Shown here piece after piece: positions 7,760 through 15,831 of a DNA stretch of 32,385 bases; the first letter of the stretch is position 1; each line of letters opens with the position of its first letter. This DNA comes from CAZQKE01 sp964593865 (GTDB lineage Bacteria; Chloroflexota; Anaerolineae; JAAYZQ01): positions 1-32,385 of the forward strand of contig CAZQKE010000126.1 of the NCBI GenBank assembly GCA_964593865.1, in the 5' to 3' direction. Both the position numbers and the translations under genes were made by a program. The notes under the pieces are model-generated. The model was not told where the DNA came from and searched no databases. It was given only the letters and a program-made list of their open reading frames with translations.

Positions 7760-10700
7760 ATGACCGAGTTCGTTCATCTACACACCCATAGCGATTTTTC
7801 TTTGTTAGATGGCTTGAGCAAGGTCAAAGCCCTGACCCAAGCAGCCGCCGAAATGGGGATGCCTGCTTTGGCCCTGACCGACCACGGCGTCATGTTCGGC
7901 GCCTTGCACTTTTACCACGCCGCCAAAAAGGCGGGGATCAAACCCATCATCGGCTGCGAAATCTACATCTCGCCCCGGCGCATGACCCAGCGGGAACACA
8001 AGCTGGATGCCAAACCCACCCACCTGGTCCTTTTGGCCAAAGATCAAACCGGCTACCACAACCTAATGCAGATCGCCACCGCCGCCCAACTGGAAGGCTT
8101 TTACTACAAACCCCGCGTGGACAAGGAATACCTGGCCGCCCATGCCGAAGGACTGATCGCCCTGAGCGCGTGCGGTTCGGGCGAGATCCCACGCCTCCTG
8201 CAGAACAACCGTCCGGAGCAGGCCCGCCGCGTTGCCCAATGGTTCCGCGACGTGTTCGGCCCCGACAACTTTTACCTGGAGCTCCAAGAACACGACATCC
8301 CCGAAATGGAGCCGGTCAACAAAGCACTGGTGGAAATGAGCCGCGAAACCGGCATCCCCCTGGTAGCGACCAACGACGCCCACTACATCCACCGCAGCCA
8401 AGCCCACGCCCACGAAGTCCTCCTCTGCATCCAAACCGGCAAGACGATGACCGACCCCGACCGGATGCGGATGAACAACGATAGTTACTACCTGCGCAGC
8501 GGGGAGGAAATGGCCGCCCTGTTCGCCGAGATCCCCGAAGCCGTGACCAACACCCTGCGTATTGCCGAGCGGTGCAACCTAGACCTGGACCGGACCGGCT
8601 TCCATCTGCCCCAAATTGAGGTTCCCCCCGGCCACACGCCTCAAACCTACCTGCGCCACCTAACCGAACAGGGCCTACGCCGCCTCTACGGCGATGCCTT
8701 TGAAAGCGAGCGGGTCCAAAACCGAATGAACTACGAGCTGGACATCATCCACCAGATGGGATTTGACGTTTACTTTCTCATCGTCTGGGATCTATGCGAA
8801 TTCGCCAAAAAGCAGGACATCTGGTGGAACGTGCGCGGCTCGGCAGCAGGTAGCATCGTGGCTTACGGCCTGGGTATCACCAACCTGGACCCCCTGGCCC
8901 ACGATCTGATCTTTGAGCGGTTCCTCAACCCCGGTCGCGTGACCATGCCCGACATTGACCTGGACTATCCCGATGACCGCCGTGAGGAGATGATCCGCTA
9001 CACGGTGCGCAAATACGGGGCCGATAAGGTAGCCCAGATCATCACCTTCGGTACGCTGGGGGCCAAAGCCGCCATCCGCGACGTGGGCCGCGCCCTGGAC
9101 ATCCCCTTGGGGGAGGTGGATAAGGTAGCCCGCCTGGTCCCCGGAGGCCCCGGCGTCAAACTGGAACAGGCATTGGCCCAGGTCGCCGAGCTGCGCCAGA
9201 TGTACGAGGGCATTGACTACATCCGCAATCTGATCGACACCGCCCGCGAGGTAGAGGGCGTCATGCGGCACGCCAGCACCCACGCCGCCGGCGTCGTCAT
9301 CACCGACAAACCCCTGGTTGAATACGCACCCTTGCACCGCCCCACCAAAGGCTCCGACGAAGGGTTGCCGGTCGTCCAATACACCATGGATGTCGTCGAG
9401 GACGCCGGGCTGCTCAAGCTGGACTTTTTGGGACTGAGCACCCTCACCATCTTGCGCAAAGCCGTAGACCTGATCCGAGAACGCCACGGCGTCGTCTTCA
9501 CCCAACACAACATCCCCCTGGACGACCCGGAGACCTACCGGCTGCTTTCCAGCGGCCAAGTGACGGGCATCTTCCAGGTGGAATCGGCGGGGATGCGCCG
9601 CGTGCTGACCTCCATGCGGCCCACCAAATTTGAACACATTGTCGCCGTCCTGGCCCTCTACCGGCCCGGCCCCATGGAGTTTATTGACGACTATATCGCC
9701 GGGCTGCACGGCAAAAAGGAGCCGGAATACATCCACCCTGCCCTGGAACCGATCCTGGGTGAAACCTACGGAATCTGCGTCTTCCAAGAGCAGATCATCC
9801 GCATCCTGACCGACATTGCCGGCTACACCCCCGGCGAAGCCGACCTGGTGCGCAAGGCGGTGGGCAAGAAAAAGCGGGAGGAATTGATCCGCCATCGGGC
9901 CACCTTTGTCCGGGGAGCGCACGAACACAGCGGCATCAAGGAAGAAGCCGCCCACAAAATCTTTGACGCCTTTGAATACTTTGCGCGGTATGGATTCAAC
10001 AAGGCCCACGCCTCCGATTATGCCATCATCACCGTCCAGACCGCCTACCTCAAGGCCCACTACCCCGTCGAGTACATGACCGCCCTGCTGACGGTGGAAC
10101 AGCACAACACGGAGAAGGTGGGCCTGCTCATCGCCGAAGCGCGGCGGCTGGGTATCGCCGTCCTGCCGCCCAATGTCAACTACAGCGGCCCGGATTTCAC
10201 CATTGAAGAGGGCGAGGACGGCCCGGCCATCCGCTACGGCCTGGGGGCCATCAAGAACGTGGGGGAAGGGCCGGTGGAGGTCATCCTGCAGGCCAGGGAG
10301 CAGGGCGGCCCCTTCCGCGACCTGGACGATTTCTGCCAGCGGGTGGACCTGCGCCAGGTGAACCGCCGTGCCCTGGAATCCCTCATCAAGGCCGGGGCTT
10401 TGAGCGACTTTGGCCGCCGGGCACAGTTGCTGGCCGTCATGGACCGGATGATGAGCATCAGCCAGCAGGCCCACGGCGCAGCCCGTCAGTTCAGCATGTT
10501 TGACATGCCTGCCTTCGCATCGGCAGCCGGATTGGCCGCCGACCTGCCCGCCGTGGACGACGTATCCCGCAAGGAGGTGCTGGCCTGGGAAAAGGAGCTG
10601 ATCGGTGCTTACGTCTCCGACCACCCCCTTTCGCGGGTGTGGGCCGATCTGGAAAACAGCATCACCGTCCTCACCGGCCAGATTGACGATAGCATGGGCG

Positions 10701-11266
10701 GCCAGAACGTCACCATCGCCGGGATGGTCAACTCGGTGCGCCCCATCGTTACCAAAAAGGGCGATCCCATGGCCTTTGCCCAGATTGAGGACCTGCAGGG
10801 CACGATTGACGTGGTCATCTTCCCCCGCGTGTGGGAGCAAACCCGTGAGCTGTGGAAGCCGGATCGCGTTTTGATCGTGCGGGGCAAGGTCAGCACCCGC
10901 GACGGGGAGCCGAGCATCGTCGTCGAGTCGGCAACCAACGAGATCACCACCGTGCGTCCCACCCACACCGAGGAACCTTTACCGCCCCCCCCTCCTCCCG
11001 CCCGACCGCCAAAGGTGCACCTACACATCACCATCCCCCCCGCCGAAGAGATGGCCTCACTCATCCGCCGTCTGGGGGAGGTCTATGACCTGCTGCACTC
11101 CTACCGAGGCCGGGATCGGTTCAGCCTGTACGTTGCCAACGGCGCAAAAGGCCGATACCGCCTTGACTTTCCCGATGATACCACCGGCCATTGCCTAGAA
11201 CTGGAGCAGAAACTACGGACAATGCTGGGCGCGGGGATGGTGCGCGTTGAGCAGGCGGAAGAATGA
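7760..11266 (+). CDS. dnaE: DNA polymerase III subunit alpha
   Basis: The 1168-residue replicative polymerase. The N-terminal PHP domain starts EFVHLHTHSDFSLLDG and includes TDHGVMFGALHF, GCEIYI and NDAHY, so its metal-site histidines look intact. The polymerase core carries PDIDLDYPDDRREE with the catalytic aspartates, the HASTHAAGVVI and LDFLGLSTL segments, and the thumb/fingers region through FNKAHASDYA. The C-terminal part has an OB-fold (GGQNVTIAGMVNSVRPI to VVESATNEI), a Pro-rich linker, then a small extra domain of about 90 residues. The ATG at 7760 begins the conserved sequence; longer readings run into the repeat cluster. No clear Shine-Dalgarno is present. Confidence 0.97.
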   Translation: MTEFVHLHTHSDFSLLDGLSKVKALTQAAAEMGMPALALTDHGVMFGALHFYHAAKKAGIKPIIGCEIYISPRRMTQREHKLDAKPTHLVLLAKDQTGYHNLMQIATAAQLEGFYYKPRVDKEYLAAHAEGLIALSACGSGEIPRLLQNNRPEQARRVAQWFRDVFGPDNFYLELQEHDIPEMEPVNKALVEMSRETGIPLVATNDAHYIHRSQAHAHEVLLCIQTGKTMTDPDRMRMNNDSYYLRSGEEMAALFAEIPEAVTNTLRIAERCNLDLDRTGFHLPQIEVPPGHTPQTYLRHLTEQGLRRLYGDAFESERVQNRMNYELDIIHQMGFDVYFLIVWDLCEFAKKQDIWWNVRGSAAGSIVAYGLGITNLDPLAHDLIFERFLNPGRVTMPDIDLDYPDDRREEMIRYTVRKYGADKVAQIITFGTLGAKAAIRDVGRALDIPLGEVDKVARLVPGGPGVKLEQALAQVAELRQMYEGIDYIRNLIDTAREVEGVMRHASTHAAGVVITDKPLVEYAPLHRPTKGSDEGLPVVQYTMDVVEDAGLLKLDFLGLSTLTILRKAVDLIRERHGVVFTQHNIPLDDPETYRLLSSGQVTGIFQVESAGMRRVLTSMRPTKFEHIVAVLALYRPGPMEFIDDYIAGLHGKKEPEYIHPALEPILGETYGICVFQEQIIRILTDIAGYTPGEADLVRKAVGKKKREELIRHRATFVRGAHEHSGIKEEAAHKIFDAFEYFARYGFNKAHASDYAIITVQTAYLKAHYPVEYMTALLTVEQHNTEKVGLLIAEARRLGIAVLPPNVNYSGPDFTIEEGEDGPAIRYGLGAIKNVGEGPVEVILQAREQGGPFRDLDDFCQRVDLRQVNRRALESLIKAGALSDFGRRAQLLAVMDRMMSISQQAHGAARQFSMFDMPAFASAAGLAADLPAVDDVSRKEVLAWEKELIGAYVSDHPLSRVWADLENSITVLTGQIDDSMGGQNVTIAGMVNSVRPIVTKKGDPMAFAQIEDLQGTIDVVIFPRVWEQTRELWKPDRVLIVRGKVSTRDGEPSIVVESATNEITTVRPTHTEEPLPPPPPPARPPKVHLHITIPPAEEMASLIRRLGEVYDLLHSYRGRDRFSLYVANGAKGRYRLDFPDDTTGHCLELEQKLRTMLGAGMVRVEQAEE

Positions 11267-11282
11267 TGCAGGAGATGGTCAA

Positions 11283-11765
11283 ATGGATTCTGTTGCACGT
11301 GTGAGGAACGCCCTTGCCGCCGCCGGGTTGGACCCCAACCTGGTCCGTGAGCTGCCCGCCGACACCAGCACCGCCCAGGCCGCAGCAGAGGCCGTGGGTG
11401 CGCCCCTGGGCAGCATCGTCAAATCCCTCATCTTCCTGGCCGACGGCGCACCCCTGCTGGTCCTGGTCGCCGGGGACCGGAGGGCCGATGTCAAACGGCT
11501 GCGGGCCGAGCTGGGGCTGAGCAAAAAGAAACTGCGCATCGCCCGTCCCGCCGAGGTACTGGAACAAACCGGCTTTGCCGTCGGCGGCGTGCCGCCGGTG
11601 GGCCACCGCGTCCCCCTGCCGACCCTCATTGACCGCAGCCTAAGCCGCTTCGAGACGGTCTGGGCCGCCGCCGGTGCGGCCAACGCCCTCTTCCCCATCG
11701 CCTACAACCGCCTGGTCCAGATCACCAACGGGCGGGTGATGGACCTGGCGCGCACCGCAGGGTAA
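11283..11765 (+). CDS. YbaK/EbsC-type aminoacyl-tRNA deacylase
   Basis: A 160-residue single-domain protein of the YbaK/ProX family, which hydrolyses mischarged aminoacyl-tRNA in trans. It has the family's conserved lysine in GSIVKSLIF (Lys47), the LVLVAGDRRAD strand, and the GFAVGGVPPVGH loop that shapes the substrate pocket. The length is normal. The ATG at 11283 has AGGAGA 7 nt upstream and lies 16 nt after the dnaE stop, so it is probably co-transcribed with dnaE. Substrate (Cys-tRNA-Pro or another mischarged tRNA) cannot be read from the sequence. Confidence 0.9.
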   Translation: MDSVARVRNALAAAGLDPNLVRELPADTSTAQAAAEAVGAPLGSIVKSLIFLADGAPLLVLVAGDRRADVKRLRAELGLSKKKLRIARPAEVLEQTGFAVGGVPPVGHRVPLPTLIDRSLSRFETVWAAAGAANALFPIAYNRLVQITNGRVMDLARTAG

Positions 11766-11838
11766 CCGGCACCGCCGGAAACCCTAAATTGTTATCACTT
11801 TTGACAACATGCCATGCCACATGAGCCATAATCGGCAT

Positions 11839-11867
11839 TTGCCATCCAGGAAGGATCATGGTATAAT
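11839..11867 (+). promoter_or_regulatory. strong sigma70-like promoter for the bc-complex genes
   Basis: TTGCCA (11839-11844), 17-nt spacer, TATAAT (11862-11867) preceded by TGG. It is one of the two closest-to-consensus promoters in the window and lies 31 nt before the Rieske ATG. A TTGTTA/TGACAA imperfect dyad at 11789-11806 upstream could bind a regulator; a second -35/-10 pair there (TTGACA at 11801, CATAAT at 11827) has a 20-nt spacer and is unlikely to work. Confidence 0.75.
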
Positions 11868-11898
11868 CGGCGGCACAACGCAAAAAGGAGGTGACACG

Positions 11899-12369
11899 AT
11901 GTCGGAAGAAACCCCCGCTGGAGCACAAAAAGTCACCAGGCGCGAATTCCTGTGGTATGCCTGGGCGTCGTCCCTTGCCCTCTTTATGGCCGGGTCCGGG
12001 GGGGCGACTTTGGCCTTTGCCTACCCCCGCTTCAAAGAAGGAGAATTCGGCGGCAAATTCTACATGGGCCGCGTGGAGGACTTTGAAGACGGCTCCGTGA
12101 CGCCCAACCGAGACGGCAAATTCTTCCTGGTGCGTATTGGGGATGAGTTCAAAGCCCTGTACCAGGTCTGCACCCACCTGGGTTGCCTGGTGCGCCAGAC
12201 CGACGAAGGGTACGCCTGCCCTTGTCACGGCTCCAAATTTGCCAAAGATGGCCGCCTGGTCGCATCCCCGGCTCCGCGCGATCTGGACGAATTTGCCGTT
12301 GAGATCATAGACGGCGAAGTCTGGGTGGACACCGGGGCCAAGACAAAAGGCCAGAACCGCAACGTCTAG
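11899..12369 (+). CDS. Rieske [2Fe-2S] subunit of a cytochrome bc/b6f-type complex
   Basis: A 156-residue Rieske protein. The N-terminus has a Tat-like RREFL (14-18), then one membrane anchor (about 22-42) that would remain as a tether. The cluster-binding boxes are CTHLGC (91-96) and CPCHGS (107-112): Cys91, His93, Cys107 and His110 bind the cluster, and Cys96/Cys109 form the usual disulfide. It takes the first electron from quinol at the Qo site and passes it to cytochrome c. The ATG at 11899 follows AAAGGAGGTG at ideal spacing, and a strong promoter lies just upstream. It is first of a Rieske-cytb-cytc unit. Confidence 0.96.
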   Translation: MSEETPAGAQKVTRREFLWYAWASSLALFMAGSGGATLAFAYPRFKEGEFGGKFYMGRVEDFEDGSVTPNRDGKFFLVRIGDEFKALYQVCTHLGCLVRQTDEGYACPCHGSKFAKDGRLVASPAPRDLDEFAVEIIDGEVWVDTGAKTKGQNRNV

Positions 12370-12383
12370 CCGGTCGTGTACCC

Positions 12384-12420
12384 CAAATCCGGCAGGCCGC
12401 TGCAAGCCCTACCGGATTTG
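12384..12420 (+). promoter_or_regulatory. stem-loop between Rieske and cytochrome b genes
   Basis: Perfect 9-nt arms CAAATCCGG (12384-12392) and CCGGATTTG (12412-12420) around a 19-nt loop, 14 nt after the Rieske stop and 25 nt before the cytochrome b ATG. With no T-run after it, an mRNA-processing or stabilising hairpin that sets subunit ratio is more likely than a full terminator. Confidence 0.6.
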
Positions 12421-12445
12421 AGCCAACAGCGAGGGAGAAGAGAAT

Positions 12446-13990
12446 ATGGCAGAAAACAAAGAGACCAAGTCACGAAGGGACAAGGCCCGTGAGTGGCTCA
12501 ACGGTTACCTGACTTCGGTATTTGCCGGTCTCAGCCCCCAAGACCTGCGGGATATGTTCCGAGGTAAGCCTCCGGGTCGGCCCAACCCCCGCTACAAGCC
12601 CCACACCACCAGCTTCTGGCTTCACATGAAGCCCCGCTGGTATCCCAAAAGCGTCACCCGTTTTTCCTACACCTTTGCTTTAGGCTGGGCCAGTGCCTTT
12701 CTGGCCGTCGTACTGGGCATCAGCGGCATCTTGTTGATGCTCCCTTACACCCCTTCGGTGGACAAGGCATATTTCGACATCCTAAACATCATGAGCAACG
12801 TGCCCTTTGGCAAGTTGATGCGCGACCTGCACCGCTTGGGAGCGGAGCTGATGGTTGCCATCGTCATGGTCCACATGCTGCGGGTTTACTTTACCGGCTC
12901 CTACAAGCAACCCCGTAGCTTCAACTGGACCGTTGGTGTGATCTTGTTGCTGATCACATGGCTTTTCAGCTACAGCGGTTATCTCCTGCCTTGGGACCAA
13001 CTGGCCTACTGGGCCGTCACCATCGGGACCAGCATGGCCGATTCGGTCCCCGTGATCGGCAAAAACATTCAATTGTTGCTTCTGGGCGCGCCGGCGGTGG
13101 GGCAACCGGCACTCTTGCGCTTTTACGCCCTACACGTCATCATCCTCCCCCTGGCCCTGATCATCTTTTTCGGGATCCACTACTACAAGGTCGTGCGGCA
13201 AAAGATCTCGCCACCACCCTCGGTGGCCGCCGGTCTACGGGAAGACAAAGAACGGGTCCCTTTCCTACCCGACGTTTTGGTCCGCGAAGCATTGTGGGTC
13301 ATCCTGGGGTTGCTGTTCATGCTGATCTCGGTTGTCACCTTCTTTGAAGCCCCCCTGGAGATGCACGCCGACCCGAACCTTACCCCCCTGCATTCCACCG
13401 CCCCCTGGTACTTCCTCTGGATTCAGGGCCTTATCAAGCTCCCGGACATCTTTGGCGGCCTGGTGGAGGGCAAATTCATCTACGGCGTCGTCCTGCCCGG
13501 CTTGGTCTTTGCCCTGCTTTTCGCCCTACCTTACATTGACCGCAACCCCAGCCGTTTGCCCCAAGACCGCAAATTGGCCATCGCCATCGGCATCGTAGCC
13601 ATCATCCTCTTCGGCGTACTGACCTGGATGGGCACTCCGGCCTATAAGGCCCAGGCATCTCCCCAGGAGGAGATCGCCCTGGAATTCGTCCCCACCGACC
13701 GGGAAGGGGCGATTCATGAGCTAAGCTGGGACGAACTGGCCGAGGGCACATACGACACCGAAACCTTTGTGAGCGGGGCCATGATGTACCCCAAAGGGTT
13801 GGAAACGTTCATGGTTGAGCTGCGCGAGGCGATAGAAAAAGAACTGCCCGGCGGAGTCGGGACCCTGACCATCACCGTATGGCAAAAGGACCTCAAGCGC
13901 ATAGACCTGGACCTGCGGTGGACGGAAGGAGGGGAGGAACACACCTTCCAGCAACACACCTATATCCACCGCAATATGATTTCGGACTGA
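12446..13990 (+). CDS. Cytochrome b (b6 and subunit IV fused) of bc-type complex
   Basis: A 514-residue membrane protein combining a cytochrome b6-like part and a subunit IV-like part. Haem ligands are His129/His143 in helix B and His230/His245 in helix D; the 14/15 spacing is the b6-type pattern. LPWDQLAYW follows helix C. About seven membrane helices are visible: four, then three after residue 280. The Qo-site motif, usually PEWY, reads APWY (319-322). After the last helix (about 395) there is a soluble tail of about 115 residues not found in standard cytochrome b. A long hydrophilic N-terminus (about 70 residues) precedes helix A. It oxidises quinol with the Rieske protein upstream and the dihaem cytochrome c downstream. 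Confidence 0.95.
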   Translation: MAENKETKSRRDKAREWLNGYLTSVFAGLSPQDLRDMFRGKPPGRPNPRYKPHTTSFWLHMKPRWYPKSVTRFSYTFALGWASAFLAVVLGISGILLMLPYTPSVDKAYFDILNIMSNVPFGKLMRDLHRLGAELMVAIVMVHMLRVYFTGSYKQPRSFNWTVGVILLLITWLFSYSGYLLPWDQLAYWAVTIGTSMADSVPVIGKNIQLLLLGAPAVGQPALLRFYALHVIILPLALIIFFGIHYYKVVRQKISPPPSVAAGLREDKERVPFLPDVLVREALWVILGLLFMLISVVTFFEAPLEMHADPNLTPLHSTAPWYFLWIQGLIKLPDIFGGLVEGKFIYGVVLPGLVFALLFALPYIDRNPSRLPQDRKLAIAIGIVAIILFGVLTWMGTPAYKAQASPQEEIALEFVPTDREGAIHELSWDELAEGTYDTETFVSGAMMYPKGLETFMVELREAIEKELPGGVGTLTITVWQKDLKRIDLDLRWTEGGEEHTFQQHTYIHRNMISD

Positions 13991-14013
13991 GCAGCCAAAG
14001 GGAGGGTGGAACC

Positions 14014-14766
14014 ATGAACGTTGCAAGGAACCTGATCGTGACCACAATCGCCGCCATCTTGTTGATGGCGTTGCTGATCGCCATCTTTTTGGGGGAAAGT
14101 GCCCGTATGCACGAAGCAGCCCTGGCACAAAAAGGGGAAAGCATCGCCCGTGGGGCCATGCTGTACGACTCGTACTGTGCCGGTTGCCACGGCAAACGAG
14201 GGGAAGGGCTGGCCGGCATCTACCCTCCGCTGAACGTGGAGAACCTGTGGGAAGGCCGAGAGGATATTGCTTTCTACGGCTCGCTGCATGACTTTATCGC
14301 CCTGAACATCTCGGCAGGCCACCCGAACCAGAACATGCCGTCCTGGGCCGACGACTATGGCGGCCCTTTGCGCGATGACCAGGTGGAAGACCTGGTCCAA
14401 TTCGTGATGAACTGGCAAGGACCGCAGCCACCGGGTGTGCGCGGCGAAGTCGTTGCCACCCCCACACCGGCTCCGGAGGCAACGGCCGAAGCTCCCACCG
14501 GGCCGGTGGAGCCGGGTGACCCGGAGCGGGGTGGGGAGTTATTCGCCAACACCTGCGCTTCATGCCACAACACCGACGCAAAAGGCGGCGCTCTGGGGCC
14601 ATCCCTGGTCCGCCCCGACATTGCTGCCCAGGATGACGACTTTTTCCGGGAGACCATCATCAACGGACGGCCCGGTACGGCTATGCCCCCCTGGGGTGGG
14701 ACTCTGAGCGCGCAAGACATTGAAGACATCATCGCCTGGTTGCGGGAGCGGCAGGCCGAAGAATAA
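14014..14766 (+). CDS. Membrane-anchored dihaem cytochrome c
   Basis: A 250-residue protein with an N-terminal membrane helix (about 6-26) that probably stays uncleaved, then two cytochrome c domains. Haem sites are CAGCH (55-59) and CASCH (181-185); likely sixth ligands are Met108 (NMPSW) and Met224 (AMPPW). The domains are joined by a Pro/Ala/Thr-rich linker (about 145-168). Its place directly after Rieske and cytochrome b implies it replaces cytochrome c1/f as the electron exit. The ATG at 14014 has GGAGGG 7 nt upstream, and it starts 23 nt after the cytochrome b stop. Confidence 0.94.
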   Translation: MNVARNLIVTTIAAILLMALLIAIFLGESARMHEAALAQKGESIARGAMLYDSYCAGCHGKRGEGLAGIYPPLNVENLWEGREDIAFYGSLHDFIALNISAGHPNQNMPSWADDYGGPLRDDQVEDLVQFVMNWQGPQPPGVRGEVVATPTPAPEATAEAPTGPVEPGDPERGGELFANTCASCHNTDAKGGALGPSLVRPDIAAQDDDFFRETIINGRPGTAMPPWGGTLSAQDIEDIIAWLRERQAEE

Positions 14767-14781
14767 CCCTTGCCTTCCGAC

Positions 14782-14961
14782 GCCCTTGCAGGGACGCCGG
14801 GAACGCACAAAGCACCGGCTCTCGGCCTCCCTGCAAGGCATTACAAAATTTCGCACCGCAGAACGGTTGATCGTAGCCCTCGGCGTTCCTGCGGTAGAAC
14901 CGGCAGGGGATACAAAGGCCCTTGCTTCGGGCGGCCTTGCGGCTTCTTTTGACGAAAGAAG
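14782..14961 (+). promoter_or_regulatory. three stem-loops between cytochrome c and sdhC
   Basis: The 280-nt gap has no convincing gene. Hairpin 1 (14782-14840) has perfect 11-nt arms CCTTGCAGGGA/TCCCTGCAAGG at 14784-14794 and 14828-14838, extended by GCCG/CGGC inside, and may end the bc transcript although no T-run follows. Hairpin 2 (14855-14895) pairs ACCGCAGAACG with CGTTCCTGCGGT with one bulge. Hairpin 3 (14943-14961) has 7-nt arms CTTCTTT/AAAGAAG. I see no clear sdh promoter. Confidence 0.6.
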
Positions 14962-14998
14962 GTGAAAAGCCGTTTGCGAGGCGGTCATCCGTGCAGCC

Positions 14999-15022
14999 GC
15001 GCCCCGCTCGTGGACGGCTCGC
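14999..15022 (+). repeat. partial family 2 leader element before sdhC
   Basis: Matches 20 of 24 positions of the inner end of the element at 24424-24509 read in coding direction, including the core CGTGGACGGCTCGC (15009-15022). It ends 24 nt before the sdhC ATG. Confidence 0.6.
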
Positions 15023-15046
15023 CGGTTTGGAGTGAGGAGGTCGGCA

Positions 15047-15436
15047 ATGTCTGTCATCGCCAACCTGTTTCGCGCCGTCACCTACCGGGGCCGGGAAGGG
15101 CAAATCGCATGGATGCTCCACCGGTTAAGCGGCGTCGCCATCTTTGCCTTCCTGGCCTTACACATCGTTGACATCTTTCTCATGGCCTTTGGGCCGGAAG
15201 TGTTCAACACCCTGCTCTTCTTTTACCACCAAACCTTCTTCAAACTTTCCATCGTCTTTGGGCTGTATCCGGGTGTCCTTTACCACGGCCTGAACGGCAT
15301 CCGCATCGCCACAATGGACTTTTGGCCCGACCTGGGCAAGAAACAGGCCATGCTCTGGCGGGTGCAGATGGTCATCTTTGCCGTCCTCTACATCCCCTCG
15401 GCCATCGTCATGATCCAGACCATGTTCCTATCATAA
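15047..15436 (+). CDS. sdhC: Succinate dehydrogenase cytochrome b subunit
   Basis: A 129-residue three-helix membrane anchor of complex II. HRLSG (25-29) is the SdhC family signature, and His80 in YHGLNGIR is the likely haem b ligand. With SdhD it holds the quinone site and attaches SdhAB to the membrane. The ATG at 15047 has GAGGAGG 6 nt upstream; the GTG at 15032 overlaps that ribosome site and is rejected. First gene of sdhCDAB. Confidence 0.93.
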   Translation: MSVIANLFRAVTYRGREGQIAWMLHRLSGVAIFAFLALHIVDIFLMAFGPEVFNTLLFFYHQTFFKLSIVFGLYPGVLYHGLNGIRIATMDFWPDLGKKQAMLWRVQMVIFAVLYIPSAIVMIQTMFLS

Positions 15437-15453
15437 AAAAAGGAGGTGTGACG

Positions 15454-15822
15454 GTGCAAACCCCAAGCCGCCCCCGCCCCACCGGCGACTTTGAGATGTA
15501 TAGCTGGTGGTTTATGCGCATCTCGGCCCTGATGATGGTAGCCCTGGTCGGCTTCCACCTCTTTTACATGCACATCATCCTGGGCGTAGATGCCATTGAC
15601 TTTGACGTGATCGCCGCCCGTTGGCAATCCCCCTTCTGGCGGCTCTATGACCTATTCATGCTCGTCTTTGCCTGGCTCCACGGGGCCAACGGCGTGCGTA
15701 TCGTCCTGGACGACTACATTCACTCCCAGGCGTGGCGCACACTGCTCAAATCGCTCCTCTACCTCCTGACCTTCATCCTCATCGTCCTGGGAACATACGT
15801 GATTTTCACATTCAAATTGTAA
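15454..15822 (+). CDS. sdhD: Succinate dehydrogenase membrane anchor subunit
   Basis: A 122-residue hydrophobic protein with three membrane helices (about 20-40, 60-80 and 92-118). HGANGVRIVLDDY after the second helix is the SdhD-like counterpart of the SdhC haem motif. I chose the GTG at 15454 because AAGGAGG at 15440-15446 then has 7-nt spacing; the GTG at 15448 would be too close. It starts 17 nt after the sdhC stop and 9 nt separate it from sdhA. Confidence 0.9.
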   Translation: MQTPSRPRPTGDFEMYSWWFMRISALMMVALVGFHLFYMHIILGVDAIDFDVIAARWQSPFWRLYDLFMLVFAWLHGANGVRIVLDDYIHSQAWRTLLKSLLYLLTFILIVLGTYVIFTFKL

Positions 15823-15831
15823 AGGAGCATC

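Noticed and set aside
8792..10966. 724-residue minus-strand frame inside dnaE
   Set aside because: It is the antisense of a clear dnaE coding sequence and has His/Asp/Gly-rich shadow composition with no family resemblance.
14767..15046. Small protein-coding gene in the gap before sdhC
   Set aside because: Short frames on both strands overlap hairpins, lack ribosome sites and have no recognisable sequence features.
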